DNA of 64,000 nt from Cytophagaceae bacterium. Lineage in GTDB: Bacteria > Bacteroidota > Bacteroidia > Cytophagales > JAIYAX01. The position numbers were made by a program, and so were the translations under genes. The stretch covers positions 62,001 through 126,000 of the forward strand of contig JAIYAX010000005.1 of NCBI GenBank assembly GCA_027488815.1, read 5' to 3'. Positions 26,005-35,958 of the stretch are shown piece after piece (within the stretch, counting starts at the first letter, position 1; each line of letters begins with the position of its first letter). Below the pieces are notes generated by a model. The model was given only the letters and a program-made list of their open reading frames with translations. It made no database searches and had not been told where the DNA came from.

Positions 26005-29000
26005 ATGAACAATTTTAGACTACACCTGTCCCTCATAGCTATCACGATCCTGCTTCCCGTCTTCAGCAATGCTCAGCAATCAGTCGGTATCGGTACGAAT
26101 TCGCCCAATCCAAGAGCTGTACTTCAACTGGTAAGCCCAGGTCAGAATCAGGGCTTTCTCTTGCCTAAGCTTACCACTACTGAAATTAATACAATGCCAG
26201 TGATAGCTTCTGATAGAGGATTGATGGTGTATGATAGCTTGACCAATGAGATTAAATATTGGAGCGGCACCTTGTGGATTAGCATGGGTTCAGGAGGGGC
26301 AACTAGCCTAAATTCCTTGTCGGATGTGACACTTACAGCACCTGCAATTGGTAGTTACCTTCGATATAATGGGGTTGATTGGGTCAATTCCTCCACTATT
26401 TTCCCGATAAATGAAACAGTTGCAGCAGCAGGCACGCAGTTTCAATTAAATCAGACAGGTCCTGGGACGACCTTCAGGCTAACCAATTCAAGCCCGCTCT
26501 CAACCGATTTTGTCATGAGTGTAGAGGCATTCGGAGATGCGATTGCTGGCTACTTCGTCAAGAATAATCCGGCTTCCACAAATCAGGCAATTTACTCCCA
26601 TACTCTTGGTACCGGACCGGCATTGGTAAGTTTTGGATTAGGTAACAATTCAACGGCAGCCAGATTTGCAAATACAAGTATTTCTAGTAATCAACCTTCT
26701 GTGATTATCGAAAATGCCGGAACAGGCTTAGGCTTAAACGTAGCCTCAGGTGGAGTTCGTGTAAATCGATTTGGAGGCGGAGGCAACAAAATGATTGTGA
26801 CCAACAACACAGGGGTTTTGGATACTGCAGCACTGCCCACCTCTCAGTGGATCACAAATGGGTCAAATATTTTTTATAACAGCGGGAATGTAGGAATTGG
26901 TACCATCACACCTACCGAGAGGTTACATGTCGTGGGAAATAGTCGAGTAACAGGTATCAGTTATTCAAGGAGCGTTGAAGTATTTGATACGTTAAATCAA
27001 GCTTCTTTTTTCAGGACCAATTCTACTGTACAGGCGCAGAATTATATTGAATTCAGTACGGGCAGATACAATGGAAACAACAATCGTACGGATTCAAGAT
27101 GGCAACTAGGTTTAAGCCAATTAGCTACACCGAGTGACAACGATTTTTTTGGTATAGGCCGAAACAACATTGGGTATGATTTTGTAGTCAACCGTGCTGG
27201 TTTTGTTGGTATTGGCGCAGAAACCCCTACAGAAAGACTAGACGTTGTAGGTAATTTAAAATTCTCAGGAGCCATAATGCCTAACAACCAGCCGGGCTCC
27301 TCCGGTCAGGTATTGACTTCTTCAGGTCCCGGCTTACCTCCAACCTGGACTTCCGCAGGAGGCTCAGGTACCGTTACAAGCGTGGGTCTCACTCTGTCCG
27401 GAATTTTTTCAGTCTCAGGTTCCCCGGTTATTGGCAGTGGTACACTGACTGGCTCTCTTATCAATCAGGCACAAAACACTGTCTTTGCAGGGCCTACATC
27501 AGGATCAAACACACCTAGCTTCAGGGCATTGGTGGCAGGTGATATCCCTTCTTTACCTGCAACGATCATTACTTCAGGAACAATCCCTATAGTAAGAGGT
27601 GGAACCAATGGAACCGCCGCACCAACTGCAGGGGCTGTAGCGTATGGAACTGGCACTGCCTATGCATTCACCGCTGCAGGCTCTTCAGGTCAGGTATTGC
27701 AAAGCAATGGAGCTGGAGCACCAACCTGGGTTAACCCTCCTGCTTCATCAGGATGGTTACTTTCTGGTAACACAGGCACTACACCTGCCACTCAATTTAT
27801 TGGAACGACAGACCTACAGGACTTACGTTTCCGAACAGATAATGCCGAGCGTATGGCTATCACTTCAATTGGAAACGTAGGAATTGGAGTTGTAAATCCT
27901 ACTTCCCGACTTCAAGTTCTAGCATCTGGAGGGCTGAATCCCGATGCAAATGGACTTTATGTAAACAACCCGATTAATTCCCCCGGTGAAGATGCAATAC
28001 TTACAACACGTGTAGCAGGTTCTAGTGCCGGTAACCCTTTTGTATCCTTTGACATCGCAGGAGAGGCCGGTTATTCCTTGGGGATTGACAATGCCGACAC
28101 GAATAAATTTAAACTAAGCGCCACATGGAATAGTCTTGCCGCCAGTCCTTTGATAACTGTTCAGCAAAATGGTTTCACAGGGTTCGGCACCTCCAACCCA
28201 ATAGATCGATTACATGTTGCCGGTAGAGTGCGAATTGTGCAAGGCCAATATGGTTTAATTCATACAGACGGCATTACAGAAATGGGAACCTTTGTAGATG
28301 CATCCGCAGGTTGGTTTGGAACCAACACCAATCACCCCTTGTGGTTTTACACAAATAATCAACCTTTTCCAGGTTTGATGGTCAGCGTTTCAAACAATGT
28401 AGGAATTGGTACCGTCAACCCTACTGAGAGATTGGAAGTTTTAGGCAACATCCGGTTCACTGGGGCACTTATGCCAAACGGACTGGCCGGAAATACTGGT
28501 GAAGTGCTCACCTCTGCTGGGCCGGGCTTGCCACCAACATGGACCGCAGTCGGAGGCTCGGGAACAGTCACTTCAATCGGTACAGGAACAGGACTAACTG
28601 GCGGGCCGATCACAACTACAGGAACCATCTCATTGGCCAATTCCGGAGTTACAATAGGCACTTATGGAACGGCATCAGCAGTGGGAACATTCACGGTAGA
28701 CGCCACAGGTAGGCTAACCTCAGCTTCTTCTACTCCAATAGCTATTAGTGCTGGCCAGATCACTTCGGGAACACTTCCTATAAATAGAGGAGGTACAAAT
28801 TCAACTGTAGCTCCGGTTGATGGAGGACTAGCATACGGTATTGGAGGGGCCTATGCATTTAACGCTGCAGGTACACCCGGCCAAGTTTTGCAAAGCAATG
28901 GTACAGGTGCACCTACGTGGGTTACTTTACCTTCTTTTTTAACAACAAGCTTAAACAATGGAAGTGTATTAGTTGGAAATGCCAGCAATGTTGCTACTCA

Positions 29001-32000
29001 AGTTCCGACTGGTAACTTAACGACTACTACCAGTGGATTATCAGTTACCGGAGGTGCCGGTGCAGTTATAGGAACGGGTGCGACAATTAATATACAAAAT
29101 GCCAACGGTACACAGCCGGGTTTACTCACTGCTGCTGATTGGACAACATTTAACAACAAACAAAATGCTTTTACACCGGCTAACTTATTGATAAGAGGAA
29201 ATTCCGGCGGTACAGCCTTGGTATCATCACAAGTTTTTGATGATGGTGTCAACGTTGGAGTAGGTACTACATCGCCAGCTTACAAAATGCAAGTTTCCGG
29301 CTCTCTTGCAGCAGTTGGATCAGCTCCTGCTCCTATTGTTAATGATGCCGGAACAGGTACAACCAATGTTTGTAACCCACAGACAGCAGGACAAGGATTT
29401 ACAGCAACCCAATCAAGAAATATTACAAGCATCGAGATAGATCTGTTCGGTGGTTTTTCAGTGGGTAATGTCACCCTTGAAATTTACAATGGCCTGACCA
29501 ATACGGGGGTACCAGCGTATTCTCAAGTATTTAATATAGCTGCAGTTCCTGCACAGGGCTTTTTTGCATTTCCATTAAGTACACCTTTCCCAGTAACCAA
29601 CGGAAGCACTTATGCCTTTAAAATAATTCCTTCCGGTTGCTTTTCGTTTTACAATTCAACCTCAAACCCTTATACCGGCGGGGACAGGTTCTTTAACAGT
29701 GTTGTATCAACAGGTTGGGATTTGGATTTCAGGATTAATTACCAAGCCTCAGGAGTGATTGCAAATAGCACTGGCAATGGTGAGTTAAGTTTTAGCGGGG
29801 CTTTGATTTCTAATGGGAATTCAGGCATTTCAGGCCAGGTACTCACCTCTCAGGGTTCAGGCTCAGCACCTATTTGGACCGCAGTCGGTGGCTTGGGAAC
29901 AGTCACTTCAATTGGTACAGGAACAGGACTAACAGGCGGGCCAATCACGACTACTGGTACTATATCTTTGGCCAATTCAGGTGTTACAGCAGGCTCCTAT
30001 GGTACGGCATCAGCAGTAGGAACATTCATAGTTGATGCCACCGGCCGACTGACCTCTGTAGCCAATCAGGCTATAGCCATCAATGCCTCGCAAGTGACTA
30101 CAGGTACTTTTGGCATCACTCAGGGCGGGACCAATAGTACAGCCACACCTATTGCAGGGGCCATCGCTTATGGGACAGGAACTGCTTACTCTTTTACCAC
30201 GGCAGGTACTATGGGACAGCTATTACAAAGCAATGGGGCAGGTGTTCCTACCTGGGTAAATCCCCCAACATTTGCCGGCTGGGGACTGACTGGTAATACA
30301 GGAACAGTTGCAGGTACAAATTTTATTGGTACAACAGATGCTCAGGATTTACGGATACGAACCAATAACATAGAACGCCTGGCAATTACCTCTGCTGGCA
30401 ATGTAGGTATAGGTATCACAAACCCATCAGCCCGATTACAGGTCCTGGCTTCGGGCGGGACAAATCCTGATGCAAACGGAATACTTGTAGCAAACACTAA
30501 TAACTCAGTAGGTCAGGATGCCATTATCACAGCTCGTGTTGCAGGCACAAATGCCGGTGATCCATATATTTCCTTTGACATAGCTGGAGAAGCCGGGTAC
30601 TCTTTAGGTATTGATAATTCTGATAATAACAGTTTTAAACTAGGTGGCTTTTGGAACGGTGTTGACGGAAATACACTCCTCACCATTCAGTCTGGTGGAA
30701 ATATGGGAATTGGTACAACAACTCCAAGCCAAAGACTAGATGTGGCAGGTAATATCCGCTTCTCCGGTGCCTTAATGCCAAACAACATAGCAGGTACAGC
30801 AGGACAAGTTTTGTCCTCCAATGGCGCAGGAGTTGCTCCTACCTGGGCATCTCCAAATAGCTTCGGATGGGGGTTGACTGGAAATGCAGGCATCAATCCC
30901 GCAATCAATTATTTGGGAACCAGTGATGGACAACCTTTAGTAATGAGAACTTCCGGTACAGAACGTATGCGCATACTTTCTGGGGGTAATGTGGGGATTG
31001 GAACTGCAACTCCTGCTTCCACTTTTAGCGTAGTGGGCAGGGGACAATTTGGAGATAATAGTTTGACAATCCCTGATGCGAATGACGATTTATATCTTGA
31101 AAAAAATTCATTTTATACGCAGATTCATTTAACAAACACAGATTTAGCCAATCCGGATATCAGCGGATTTATTTCTCAAAACAGAACAGGTGCAGCAAAT
31201 GGGATGGGCAATACTACACCCGGTTTTAATATATGGACTTCATCGAACCATCCAATACAGTTTGGTACCAATAGTTTAAACCGCATGACCATTTCAAGCG
31301 CCGGGAACATCGGAATTGGAAACGTAGCTCCAACTGAACGCTTGGATGTGACCGGCAATGTTCGTTTTTCAGGAGCATTGATGCCAAACAATATAGCAGG
31401 AACAGCGGGACAAGTTTTGTCCTCCAATGGCGCTGGACTCACTCCAACATGGACCAATCCGAGTTCTTTTGGATGGAGTTTATTAGGAAACGGAGGCACA
31501 GTTGACGGCACAAACTATATCGGAACTTCAGACAACGTTCCTTTTACCATCCGCACCAATAATATCCGATCTGCCAGATTGGAACCTTCCTTGAATGGAA
31601 ACAGCTTTTTTGGTTTTGAAGCAGGTTTGAACGTGCCAAACACTTCCACTTCTACTGCCATGGGGTATCAGGCACTTCGAGCAGCAACAGTAGGTAGTCA
31701 AAATACTGCAATTGGGTATAGGGCGATGAACGTGACGAACAATGCTATACAAAACGTAGCCGTGGGTATGAATGCCTTATTGGTAAATACTACTGGTAGT
31801 CAAAACACAGCGGTTGGGTATGGAGTAATGAGCGCCAATACAGATGGTTTACGCAACGTGGCCATGGGAATGAGTGCTTTGAATGCAAATACTTCAGGCG
31901 ATGACAATGTGGCCATTGGATATCAAAGTTTATTAAGCAATTCCTTAGGGAACTTTAATGTGGGGATTGGTTCTCAAGCCTTGCAAAACACCACTGCAAG

Positions 32001-35000
32001 TAATAACGTAGCGATAGGGGTAGGTGCTGGTGCATTTAATACCTCCGGATCTGACAATACTTTTTTGGGAAATGGTGCCAATGCAACAGTGAATAACCTG
32101 ACCAATGCGACTGCGATTGGTACCAATGCGAGCGTTTCACAATCGAATACTTTGGTTTTAGGCAACAATGCGAGTGTTGGAATAGGTACTTCAACCCCGG
32201 TAAGTCGATTGATGGTGGAAGGTACCACCAACCGAATACAGGCATTGGTGAGCAATAGTACGATTGGTGCCTGGAATGAGATTTCCAACACAAGCACCGG
32301 GGGTCAGGTGTTTTCAATGATTTCTACCGGATCAGCCAATTCCGAAGGAGTTGGTAAATTGATATTTACCCGCAATACAAGCCTTGGTCTTACCGCAGGA
32401 ACCATTATGTCATTGGTACATGCCACTTCTCATGTAGGTATCGGATCAACCACTCCGGCCAGAAGATTACATGTAGTAGACCCTTCCACATTCGGAATGG
32501 CGATTGAAGGTACCAATACCACCGGAACAATTTTGGATCTGTTGACTTTAGGCAATGGGGCCACAGGGGTAAATAACACAGCCACCCGGGGCTGGCAGTA
32601 TTTGGCCTATGGCAATGCATTTGGCACAGCCTCTTTGCAAAATGACTTGACACTGCGCTCGTACAATGGAACAGCAGCAACCGATGTGATGCACTTTGAT
32701 GCATTAGGAAATGTTGGATTAGGCACTACAAGTCCGACAGAGCGTTTAGAAGTAAACGGTCGCATCCAACTGCCCAATCAGGCCATCACTTTGGCTGGAA
32801 ACAAGCTATATGCCAATGGAGGTAACCTTTTCTGGGGTACAACTCAGCTAAACACAGGTGGCAGCCAGTGGATCACAAACGGTGCGAATATCCACTACAG
32901 TTTAGGAAATGTAGGAATTGGAGTCGCTACACCTGCTGAACGACTGGATGTAAATGGTAATATTGTTTTGAGAGAAGGCAACAGAACCTTTTCTGTAGCA
33001 CAGCCACCGACGAATGCCACAGGAGGCAGCTTACAATTAAAAGCAGGAAATGCGGGTGCAGGAGGTTTTGCTATGGATGGTGGCTCTGTCATTATTGAAG
33101 CCGGGCATAAGTTCGATCAATCTTTTGGCACCTCACCAGGTAGTATTGTCATGAGGTCAGGCGGTAATATCGACCCTTCAAACTTTGCTGCTAACCCTAG
33201 CGGTAACTTTGTATGGGAGTCTGGTGGAGCCAGCCAAGCATTTACAGAGCGTATGCGAATGTTGGGCTCTAACGGTTTCCTTGGTATTGGTACCAATGCC
33301 CCCACCGCCCAACTACATACCACTGGCAGTGTGCGCTTTCAGGGTTTAACAGGCCCCGGACTTTTGTCCGTGGATGCAACAGGTAATGTTTCTGTTTCTG
33401 GTTCAGCTGTGGCAGGCTCAGGCCTGATCAACAGATTAACTTACTGGAACACTGGTAGTACAGTTGCAGCTGGTTCTAATTTAGCTTGGGACAATACCAA
33501 CGAGAGACTAGGTATTGGCATTTCTATTCCTGAGGCTCCCTTACATGTACACAGAGGAGCTGGGATAGAGGTGTTGTCAAAATACACCAACACCAACACC
33601 TTCATTGGTGCTGGCAATGGTTTTGAGATGGGTATACTAGCTGCCGGAGATGCGATATTTAGAAATTACGAGAACACCAGCATGCAGTTTCTGACCAATA
33701 ATACAGAGCGTATGCGTATACTTGGTAATGGCAATATAGGCCTTGGTACCGCTGCACCAGTTGAACGGTTAGAAGTAGAAGGCCGCATCCAACTACCTAA
33801 TCAATTAACTACTGCTGCAGGCAATAAATTGTATGCAAGTGGTGGCAATTTGTTCTGGGGTACAACCAATATTTCAAATGGTGTAATTAATTCAGTTCTA
33901 CTTGGCGGAAATACCGTAGCCTCGACCATGAACATCGGCAGCATCAATGCTTTTGCACTTGAGCTACAGGTCAATAGCGTGCGGGGGCTGCGCCTGGAGG
34001 TTGGTACTGTACCTAATTTGATAACTGGCTCGCCTGCTAATACGGTGACTGCCGGTGTGAATGGTGCTACTGTTATGGGCGGTGCCTTGACCACTCAACT
34101 AAACACTGCGACTGATAACTACTCCACAGTGAGTGGGGGTTTACAGAATCGTGCCGGTAATAACTCAGGTACGGTCGCAGATGCAACGGCTGCTACTGTT
34201 GGCGGAGGTTGGCAGAATATAGCAAGTGCCACACAGTCAACTGTTTCAGGTGGTTTCGGCAACAACGCCAGTGGAGATATTTCTACTATAGGTGGTGGAT
34301 TCTCCAATCTTGCATCTGGTGCACGTTCGGCTATCACAGGAGGTGAAAGCAATACCGCATCCGGTGGATTGTCTAGCATTGGGGGTGGTTTGACTAATGT
34401 GGCTAGCGGTGCTCGTAGTGCTATTCCCGGTGGAGAAGGACTTTTGGCCCGGTCCTTTGGAGAAACGGTAGTAGGGTTGTTCAGCAGCGACTATGTTCCT
34501 GTAAATGCAACTGCCTACAATGCCAATGATAGAATCTTTTCCATCGGCAATGGGACTGCTACCGCAAGCCGTAGCAATGCAATGACCGTGCTGAAGAATG
34601 GAAATGTGGGTATAGGATCAACAAATCCTACTAGTTTACTAGGTGTTTATGGGGGAATAGCTCCTACCGCTGCTTTGGATGAAGGTGTATTTATAGACAT
34701 ACAAAATACTCTCGGTGTTGCTAATCATTTGTCAGGAATACGATTCAAAGTTAACTCAATTACCACCAACGAGCGATTCAATGCAGCTCTCTTCTACCGA
34801 ATGAATGCCTCTGTAGCAGGAGAACTAAACTTTGCAATCAAGCCAAACTCGATACCAAATATCAGTGCAAATGACATTAAAATGACTATTACAGAACCGG
34901 GAAATGTGGGTATTGGTACTACTGCACCCAATGCTCCATTGCAGTTTTCAAATGGCTTGGTAAACCGGAAGATTGTACTCTTTGAAGGTGCCAATAACGA

Positions 35001-35781
35001 CCATCAGTATTATGGGTTTGGAGTAACCGCAAGTACGCTTAGATATCAGGTGGACGCAACAGCGGCTAGTCACGTTTTTTATGCTGCTACCTCTACAACT
35101 GCAAGTTCCGAATTGATGCGGATCACAGGAACCGGAAATGTTGGAATAGGTACCGCAACACCTTCCCGGAAATTATCTGTAGTGGGCGATATTGATGCCA
35201 CTGGTGGAGTATACTTTGGCTCAGTTGAATTTTTTGCTGATGGTGGTGCTTCTGAAATCATGACAAATTCTGATATTAGGCCAGAAACAAACAACGTACG
35301 TTCACTTGGAACAAGCACAAGGAGATGGACTACTGTCTTTGCAACCAATGGAAGCATCAATACTTCTGATGCCAGATTGAAAGAGAATATCACTAACCTT
35401 AATCATGGTCTCAAATCCATTTTGGAACTTAGGCCGGTGTCTTACAACTGGATAGATGATACCTTAAAACGTACAAAACTAGGCCTCATAGCGCAGGAAG
35501 CAGAAAAAGTGATTCCTGAAGTAGTGCATAGTCCTAAAAGTGCAGAAGAGTTTTATGGATTGAACTACGCTGATCTGGTTCCGGTGTTGATTAAAACAGC
35601 ACAAGAGCTTCATGCAAAAATAGAAGTGCTTGAAAAGGAAAACACACAATTGAGAAGCCAATTGAGCACAGAAGTATCGGCAATCAAGTTAAAACATGAA
35701 AACGATCTGGTTACGCTCAGAAAACAGTTAGATCATGTCATAAAAATAGTGGGAGAAGAGGCAAGAAACACGGATAAGTAG
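26005..35781 (+). CDS. Giant secreted fibre-like protein 3 with S74 intramolecular chaperone
   Basis: 3258 aa, the largest gene here. Signal peptide (LHLSLIAITILLPVFSNA), shared N-terminal module, then at least 21 VGIGT-type turns, many preceded by ERMRI or ERL. Between them are three tail-fibre-like linkers (TSGTLPINRGGTN), a block present twice about 2.5 kb apart, an inserted globular domain with the only two Cys residues seen in the protein (C1123, C1212), a YadA-like head, Gly-rich tracts, and a second head-like run (ATVGGGWQN..TVSGGFGN). The C-terminus is a classical S74 chaperone: S3121 and K3126 in TSDARLKENI, LGLIAQEAEKVIPEVV, then a long coiled coil. No T9SS signal. Probably a very long trimeric surface fibre; its ligand is unknown. 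Confidence 0.88.
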   Translation: MNNFRLHLSLIAITILLPVFSNAQQSVGIGTNSPNPRAVLQLVSPGQNQGFLLPKLTTTEINTMPVIASDRGLMVYDSLTNEIKYWSGTLWISMGSGGATSLNSLSDVTLTAPAIGSYLRYNGVDWVNSSTIFPINETVAAAGTQFQLNQTGPGTTFRLTNSSPLSTDFVMSVEAFGDAIAGYFVKNNPASTNQAIYSHTLGTGPALVSFGLGNNSTAARFANTSISSNQPSVIIENAGTGLGLNVASGGVRVNRFGGGGNKMIVTNNTGVLDTAALPTSQWITNGSNIFYNSGNVGIGTITPTERLHVVGNSRVTGISYSRSVEVFDTLNQASFFRTNSTVQAQNYIEFSTGRYNGNNNRTDSRWQLGLSQLATPSDNDFFGIGRNNIGYDFVVNRAGFVGIGAETPTERLDVVGNLKFSGAIMPNNQPGSSGQVLTSSGPGLPPTWTSAGGSGTVTSVGLTLSGIFSVSGSPVIGSGTLTGSLINQAQNTVFAGPTSGSNTPSFRALVAGDIPSLPATIITSGTIPIVRGGTNGTAAPTAGAVAYGTGTAYAFTAAGSSGQVLQSNGAGAPTWVNPPASSGWLLSGNTGTTPATQFIGTTDLQDLRFRTDNAERMAITSIGNVGIGVVNPTSRLQVLASGGLNPDANGLYVNNPINSPGEDAILTTRVAGSSAGNPFVSFDIAGEAGYSLGIDNADTNKFKLSATWNSLAASPLITVQQNGFTGFGTSNPIDRLHVAGRVRIVQGQYGLIHTDGITEMGTFVDASAGWFGTNTNHPLWFYTNNQPFPGLMVSVSNNVGIGTVNPTERLEVLGNIRFTGALMPNGLAGNTGEVLTSAGPGLPPTWTAVGGSGTVTSIGTGTGLTGGPITTTGTISLANSGVTIGTYGTASAVGTFTVDATGRLTSASSTPIAISAGQITSGTLPINRGGTNSTVAPVDGGLAYGIGGAYAFNAAGTPGQVLQSNGTGAPTWVTLPSFLTTSLNNGSVLVGNASNVATQVPTGNLTTTTSGLSVTGGAGAVIGTGATINIQNANGTQPGLLTAADWTTFNNKQNAFTPANLLIRGNSGGTALVSSQVFDDGVNVGVGTTSPAYKMQVSGSLAAVGSAPAPIVNDAGTGTTNVCNPQTAGQGFTATQSRNITSIEIDLFGGFSVGNVTLEIYNGLTNTGVPAYSQVFNIAAVPAQGFFAFPLSTPFPVTNGSTYAFKIIPSGCFSFYNSTSNPYTGGDRFFNSVVSTGWDLDFRINYQASGVIANSTGNGELSFSGALISNGNSGISGQVLTSQGSGSAPIWTAVGGLGTVTSIGTGTGLTGGPITTTGTISLANSGVTAGSYGTASAVGTFIVDATGRLTSVANQAIAINASQVTTGTFGITQGGTNSTATPIAGAIAYGTGTAYSFTTAGTMGQLLQSNGAGVPTWVNPPTFAGWGLTGNTGTVAGTNFIGTTDAQDLRIRTNNIERLAITSAGNVGIGITNPSARLQVLASGGTNPDANGILVANTNNSVGQDAIITARVAGTNAGDPYISFDIAGEAGYSLGIDNSDNNSFKLGGFWNGVDGNTLLTIQSGGNMGIGTTTPSQRLDVAGNIRFSGALMPNNIAGTAGQVLSSNGAGVAPTWASPNSFGWGLTGNAGINPAINYLGTSDGQPLVMRTSGTERMRILSGGNVGIGTATPASTFSVVGRGQFGDNSLTIPDANDDLYLEKNSFYTQIHLTNTDLANPDISGFISQNRTGAANGMGNTTPGFNIWTSSNHPIQFGTNSLNRMTISSAGNIGIGNVAPTERLDVTGNVRFSGALMPNNIAGTAGQVLSSNGAGLTPTWTNPSSFGWSLLGNGGTVDGTNYIGTSDNVPFTIRTNNIRSARLEPSLNGNSFFGFEAGLNVPNTSTSTAMGYQALRAATVGSQNTAIGYRAMNVTNNAIQNVAVGMNALLVNTTGSQNTAVGYGVMSANTDGLRNVAMGMSALNANTSGDDNVAIGYQSLLSNSLGNFNVGIGSQALQNTTASNNVAIGVGAGAFNTSGSDNTFLGNGANATVNNLTNATAIGTNASVSQSNTLVLGNNASVGIGTSTPVSRLMVEGTTNRIQALVSNSTIGAWNEISNTSTGGQVFSMISTGSANSEGVGKLIFTRNTSLGLTAGTIMSLVHATSHVGIGSTTPARRLHVVDPSTFGMAIEGTNTTGTILDLLTLGNGATGVNNTATRGWQYLAYGNAFGTASLQNDLTLRSYNGTAATDVMHFDALGNVGLGTTSPTERLEVNGRIQLPNQAITLAGNKLYANGGNLFWGTTQLNTGGSQWITNGANIHYSLGNVGIGVATPAERLDVNGNIVLREGNRTFSVAQPPTNATGGSLQLKAGNAGAGGFAMDGGSVIIEAGHKFDQSFGTSPGSIVMRSGGNIDPSNFAANPSGNFVWESGGASQAFTERMRMLGSNGFLGIGTNAPTAQLHTTGSVRFQGLTGPGLLSVDATGNVSVSGSAVAGSGLINRLTYWNTGSTVAAGSNLAWDNTNERLGIGISIPEAPLHVHRGAGIEVLSKYTNTNTFIGAGNGFEMGILAAGDAIFRNYENTSMQFLTNNTERMRILGNGNIGLGTAAPVERLEVEGRIQLPNQLTTAAGNKLYASGGNLFWGTTNISNGVINSVLLGGNTVASTMNIGSINAFALELQVNSVRGLRLEVGTVPNLITGSPANTVTAGVNGATVMGGALTTQLNTATDNYSTVSGGLQNRAGNNSGTVADATAATVGGGWQNIASATQSTVSGGFGNNASGDISTIGGGFSNLASGARSAITGGESNTASGGLSSIGGGLTNVASGARSAIPGGEGLLARSFGETVVGLFSSDYVPVNATAYNANDRIFSIGNGTATASRSNAMTVLKNGNVGIGSTNPTSLLGVYGGIAPTAALDEGVFIDIQNTLGVANHLSGIRFKVNSITTNERFNAALFYRMNASVAGELNFAIKPNSIPNISANDIKMTITEPGNVGIGTTAPNAPLQFSNGLVNRKIVLFEGANNDHQYYGFGVTASTLRYQVDATAASHVFYAATSTTASSELMRITGTGNVGIGTATPSRKLSVVGDIDATGGVYFGSVEFFADGGASEIMTNSDIRPETNNVRSLGTSTRRWTTVFATNGSINTSDARLKENITNLNHGLKSILELRPVSYNWIDDTLKRTKLGLIAQEAEKVIPEVVHSPKSAEEFYGLNYADLVPVLIKTAQELHAKIEVLEKENTQLRSQLSTEVSAIKLKHENDLVTLRKQLDHVIKIVGEEARNTDK
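26074..26289 (+). repeat. Shared mature N-terminal module, copy 3
   Basis: Encodes QQSVGIGTNSPNPRAV to YWSGTLWISMG. The first 35 residues match copies 1 and 2 almost exactly; the second half is less conserved. Confidence 0.8.
27367..28170 (+). repeat. Duplicated fibre block in giant 3, copy A
   Basis: An approximately 800-nt block running from GTVTSVG through the GGTNGT linker, GW.L.GNTGT, ER.AIT..GNVGIG and RLQVLASGG...DIAGEAGYSLGIDN. It pairs with 29896-30700 at an offset of about 2.53 kb. The later half (LQVLASGG onward) is the best conserved. Confidence 0.65.
29329..29757 (+). other. Inserted globular domain in giant 3
   Basis: Residues about 1109-1251 break the fibre pattern: no VGIGT turns, alternating beta strands (ITSIEIDLFGGFSVGNVTLEIYNG), many aromatics, and two cysteines (C1123 in NVCNPQ, C1212 in SGCFSF) that could form a disulfide. 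The layout resembles a small beta-sandwich of the carbohydrate-binding or lectin kind, but no family could be named. It could be a ligand-binding head along the fibre. Confidence 0.55.
29896..30700 (+). repeat. Duplicated fibre block in giant 3, copy B
   Basis: Counterpart of 27367-28170. Its opening GTVTSIGTGTGLTGGPITTTG is instead closest to a third stretch at about 28561, so the present order reflects more than one duplication or exchange. Confidence 0.65.
31648..32190 (+). repeat. YadA-like head repeats in giant 3
   Basis: Same unit order as 18633-19185 in giant 2 (STAMGYQAL, NTAIGYRAM, NVAVGMNAL, NTAVGYGVM, NVGIGSQAL). Protein identity is very high while codons differ widely. Confidence 0.75.
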
Positions 35782-35885
35782 GCTCCAATTGGTTTGTTCT
35801 GTAAGGGTGTTTCTACTTAGTAGAACCATATTCCTACCTGATTTTAATTGCAAAAATCTTCTCCCTACATGCTATTCATTTGGGA

Positions 35886-35951
35886 GTAGTTAAGATCGAA
35901 GCCCTTAAAAAGCAAACCGAAGAGCTAATTGCTCTTTTGAGAAAGGATTAA
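35886..35951 (+). pseudogene. Possible remnant of an S74 protein C-terminal coil
   Basis: A short open frame reads VVKIEALKKQTEELIALLRKD then TAA. It looks like the C-terminal coiled coil after an S74 domain, such as the KEQQEQIELLREQVEELLKKP end of giant 2. The upstream residues in this frame show no S74 motif and there is no plausible start. It lies 105 nt after giant 3 and just before the terminator. It may be the tail of a deleted fourth gene or an old giant-3 ending replaced by recombination. Chance similarity is possible because the stretch is short. Confidence 0.4.
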
Positions 35952-35958
35952 GAAACAG

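Noticed and set aside
11161-35781. Prophage or tail-fibre cassette
   Set aside because: The fibres resemble phage tail proteins, but no capsid, terminase, baseplate, lysis, integrase or att site is seen, and each protein has a Sec signal peptide.
35811-35825. Short hairpin TTCTAC-TTA-GTAGAA after giant gene 3
   Set aside because: Six base pairs with a three-base loop and no T-run; the real terminator is at 35959-35983.
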